A stretch of DNA of 6,397 bases from an uncultured Actinomycetes bacterium (GTDB taxonomy: Bacteria; Actinomycetota; Actinomycetes; Nanopelagicales; Nanopelagicaceae): NCBI GenBank assembly GCA_903839585.1, contig CAIMCU010000017.1, positions 1-6,397 on the forward strand. Reading direction: 5' to 3'. Shown here in pieces: positions 4,903 through 6,397 of this stretch. The position numbers and the translations under genes are program-made. The notes under the pieces were generated by a model. That model did no database searches and had not been told where the DNA came from. It saw only the letters and a list, made by a program, of their open reading frames with translations. How positions within the stretch are numbered: position 1 is the first letter of the stretch; the number at the start of each line of letters is the position of its first letter.

Positions 4903-6201
4903 TTACAGCAGACCCGAGAGATCATCAGGGATCTGCGTCGTTGAAATGAACTTCTCGGGAGAGGTTAGATCCTCTGCCGTTGGAAGCAACCCACCCCAAA
5001 TTTGATCACGTTTTTCAACGCTATGCAGCTCGCGAATCTTTCCCCAGAACGCGCTCGCTTCGCGGGATATCTTCGGTGAAACATGAACTCCAAGCATCGT
5101 TGAAAAGAGTTTTTCAGCTGGTGCAGATGTTGCACGACGTCGACGTAGAGTTTCGCGCAGTAACTCAATCGATGGAATGCGATCTCCTGCTGCAAGTGTT
5201 GTGACTTCATCTGCCCAACCTTCGATCAGAGCAAGTACCGTCTCTAACTTTGCAAGTGCAATCTTCTGAGCTGGTGAGTCCTCTGGCGTAAAGACTCCGC
5301 TGTCTAAGTTTAAGGTGAAGGAGTTTTCAGGAATACCGTTTTGAAAACCGTCACCTTGCATTCCTTCAAAGGCTTGTTCTGCCTGACGTTGGATAGCCTC
5401 GATATCTATGTGAATGCCTTTTCCATACTCACTAATCGCACTCTGTATGTATGAAACCAACCATGGGTTGTGTGCAAAGAGGCGAGCAACAGCTCCTTCA
5501 CGGAGAGCGTGAAAGATGTAGGTCTCTGATTTAGGAATCTCTAACTCTTGCGCCCACTTTTCAATGTTCTCAGGAATCAGAAGTGGACGAGCTGGATCTA
5601 GAAGTGGAAGCCCAACATCGTGCGTGCCTGTGACCTCTGTCGCGAGTACTCCAATGGATTGACCGAGCTGGGTTGCAATCATCGTCCCAATAAACCCACG
5701 TAGAAGGGTTGTCATCATCTCGATCGGTGCCTGAGCAGCCTCATCGCCCATTCCTTGCTCAGCTACTGCTTGGTCTAGTAACTCGCTGATTGCAGCAGCT
5801 AATCCAGCAGCCAGTGGCTCCATGGTTCGCTGCCAACCCTGCAAAGTTGTATCAACCCAGTCAGCACGACTTGAGGCTTTGTCCCCTGAAATCGTTGCAG
5901 GAAATGATGTTGCTTCGTTGAGCCATACCTCTGCGATTTGAAAGGCGCTATCAATGACTGCAAGATCTTTGGTTCCAAGCGGTGCCATACCTTGAGATGA
6001 GACAAACTTTTTTGCACTCTCTCTGACAGTTGCCTGCGGGAGTGGCTCTCTATTTGTTGCTGCACCAAAAACTCCACCCGGGAATATGTTCGCAAGTTGG
6101 GCCTGCATCTGCTCCTGCATAGCCTTCATCATCGCGGCAAGATCGGGCTCTTTGCCGTCATCTCCCGAAACGCCATCGGGGGTAAAGCCAAAAGGTGCCA
6201 T
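4903..6201 (-). CDS. Actinobacterial zincin-like protein (DUF2342 relative), probably inactive
   Basis: A 432-residue protein of the actinobacterial group usually labelled 'zinc-dependent metalloprotease' (Zincin_2/DUF2342 superfamily; Rv3195-like). Recognisable features are the N-terminal MAPFGFTPDG, a Met/Gln-rich helix (about 21-37), the LLIPENIEKWAQELEIP segment (about 207-223), FAHNPWLVSYIQSAISEYGKGI (about 242-263), LALIEGWADEV (323-333) and C-terminal LLPTAEDLTSPEKFI (405-419). No HExxH is present: the equivalent stretch is REGAV (about 234-238), and EGW stands where related peptidases have EGH. Peptidase activity is therefore doubtful, and a structural or binding role is possible. No signal peptide is seen. 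The start ATG 6201 follows GGGAGAG at suitable spacing; ATG 6225 would add eight residues across that site. It is the first gene of the minus-strand run, divergent from a membrane-protein gene. Confidence 0.8.
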   Translation of the reverse strand: MAPFGFTPDGVSGDDGKEPDLAAMMKAMQEQMQAQLANIFPGGVFGAATNREPLPQATVRESAKKFVSSQGMAPLGTKDLAVIDSAFQIAEVWLNEATSFPATISGDKASSRADWVDTTLQGWQRTMEPLAAGLAAAISELLDQAVAEQGMGDEAAQAPIEMMTTLLRGFIGTMIATQLGQSIGVLATEVTGTHDVGLPLLDPARPLLIPENIEKWAQELEIPKSETYIFHALREGAVARLFAHNPWLVSYIQSAISEYGKGIHIDIEAIQRQAEQAFEGMQGDGFQNGIPENSFTLNLDSGVFTPEDSPAQKIALAKLETVLALIEGWADEVTTLAAGDRIPSIELLRETLRRRRATSAPAEKLFSTMLGVHVSPKISREASAFWGKIRELHSVEKRDQIWGGLLPTAEDLTSPEKFISTTQIPDDLSGLL

Positions 6202-6208
6202 GTGTGAA

Positions 6209-6215
6209 CTCTCCC
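6209..6215 (-). promoter_or_regulatory. Shine-Dalgarno deciding the zincin-like start
   Basis: GGGAGAG on the minus strand is followed by seven bases and ATG 6201. This supports MAPFGF as the N-terminus over the upstream ATG at 6225, which has no purine-rich sequence ahead of it. Confidence 0.55.
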
Positions 6216-6253
6216 ACTTTTTCATTTCGCCAGCGCTTATTTTGGTCGGACTC

Positions 6254-6272
6254 TCTTACAAAAAGTCTTACA
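6254..6272. repeat. Tandem TCTTACA repeats between divergent genes
   Basis: TCTTACA occurs at 6254-6260 and again at 6266-6272, a 12-base period close to one helical turn. Its inverse, GTAAGA, occurs at 6292-6297 in the neighbouring dyad. Such spacing fits a protein binding one face of the DNA, but two short copies in the same strand can also be chance. Confidence 0.3.
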
Positions 6273-6287
6273 GAAGGATAGAACAAT

Positions 6288-6310
6288 GCGGGTAAGAAAT
6301 TTCTTCCCGC
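6288..6310. repeat. Dyad element in the divergent promoter region
   Basis: GCGGG (6288-6292) and CCCGC (6306-6310) flank the self-complementary 12-mer AAGAAATTTCTT (6294-6305), with one unpaired T at 6293. It ends six bases before the -10 box of the plus-strand gene, so it covers the -35 region there, and lies about 87 bases ahead of the minus-strand gene. It could be an operator for either gene. If transcribed, it would also fold as a hairpin with an AATT loop. Confidence 0.45.
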
Positions 6311-6316
6311 TACGAC

Positions 6317-6322
6317 TAGGCT
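6317..6322 (+). promoter_or_regulatory. Candidate -10 box of the right-edge gene
   Basis: TAGGCT is a common actinobacterial -10 form and stands seven bases before ATG 6330, again suggesting a leaderless message. No clear -35 hexamer is present; the dyad element occupies that position. Confidence 0.4.
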
Positions 6323-6329
6323 GGTGAGT

Positions 6330-6397
6330 ATGTCCAACTCATTCATGGCGCTTATCTGGTGGGTAATCCCGGCCGCCGGAGTTATCGGTGGATTGGC
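6330..6397 (+). CDS. N-terminus of a membrane protein, cut by window end
   Basis: The frame opens at ATG 6330 and runs to the window edge, giving 22 codons: MSNSFMALIWWVIPAAG followed by VIGGLA. The hydrophobic run from residue 6 onward looks like an N-terminal membrane anchor. The family cannot be settled from so little. In related genomes this divergent position is held by a YlbL-like PDZ/Lon-type protease (Rv3194c in mycobacteria), sometimes with a small membrane protein before it; the WWVIP start fits the small protein better. ATG 6345 is an alternative start. No Shine-Dalgarno at good spacing is seen, but TAGGCT lies seven bases ahead. Confidence 0.6.
   Translation, partial: MSNSFMALIWWVIPAAGVIGGL

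Noticed and set aside
4761..4949. Plus-strand 62-codon reading frame from GTG 4761
   Set aside because: It has no Shine-Dalgarno and no recognisable protein pattern. It runs 47 bases into the antisense of the zincin-like gene, and its bases are better explained by paired RNA arms and promoter boxes.
1..6397. CRISPR arrays, insertion sequences, integrase or prophage genes
   Set aside because: No regularly spaced repeats, transposase motifs or phage-type proteins were seen. The gene content is ordinary chromosomal.

Overview
The window looks like a piece of chromosome from a small-genome actinobacterium of moderate GC. A freshwater Nanopelagicales (acI) type genome would fit, but that is an inference. 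The grounds are a WhiB-family Fe-S regulator, several actinobacterial families in a gene order I recognise from the mycobacterial uvrD2 - whiB7 - Rv3197 - Rv3196 - Rv3195 - Rv3194c region, short intergenic gaps, moderate base composition, and starts that look leaderless (a TAnnnT -10 box six or seven bases before the ATG).

Layout: two plus-strand genes come first. These are a whiB7-like regulator (32-367) and an AlkA-type DNA glycosylase (550-1170), separated by a large nested hairpin (387-468). The glycosylase converges, with a 9-base gap, on a run of five minus-strand genes. Read in their own direction these are a zincin-like actinobacterial protein (6201-4903), a YgjP-type metallopeptidase (4670-4101), a 53-residue zinc-ribbon protein (4012-3851), an orphan E1-like 'cyclodehydratase' (3694-2573) and an ABC1/UbiB-family atypical kinase (2508-1180). 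A hairpin at 3789-3829 probably separates the zinc-ribbon gene from the cyclodehydratase/kinase pair. At the right edge a divergent plus-strand gene for a membrane protein begins (6330) and is cut by the window end.

The most interesting unexplained signal is in the 232-base gap between the two metalloprotease-type genes. There a plus-strand promoter (TTGATA, 17 bases, TATGTT) sits just ahead of a compact RNA of about 80 nt. Its 5' end pairs with its 3' end through a perfect 8-bp helix, it encloses two perfect hairpins, and it is followed by TTTTT. I read this as a candidate undescribed small RNA. A second region, downstream of whiB7, has a perfect 14-bp helix enclosing further nested helices.

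How the genes work together is not established. WhiB7 relatives control intrinsic antibiotic resistance and redox responses, and the glycosylase repairs alkylated DNA. The kinase, E1-like protein and two zincin-type proteins form a conserved actinobacterial neighbourhood without a known joint role. Two members appear to have lost the catalytic residues of their superfamily.
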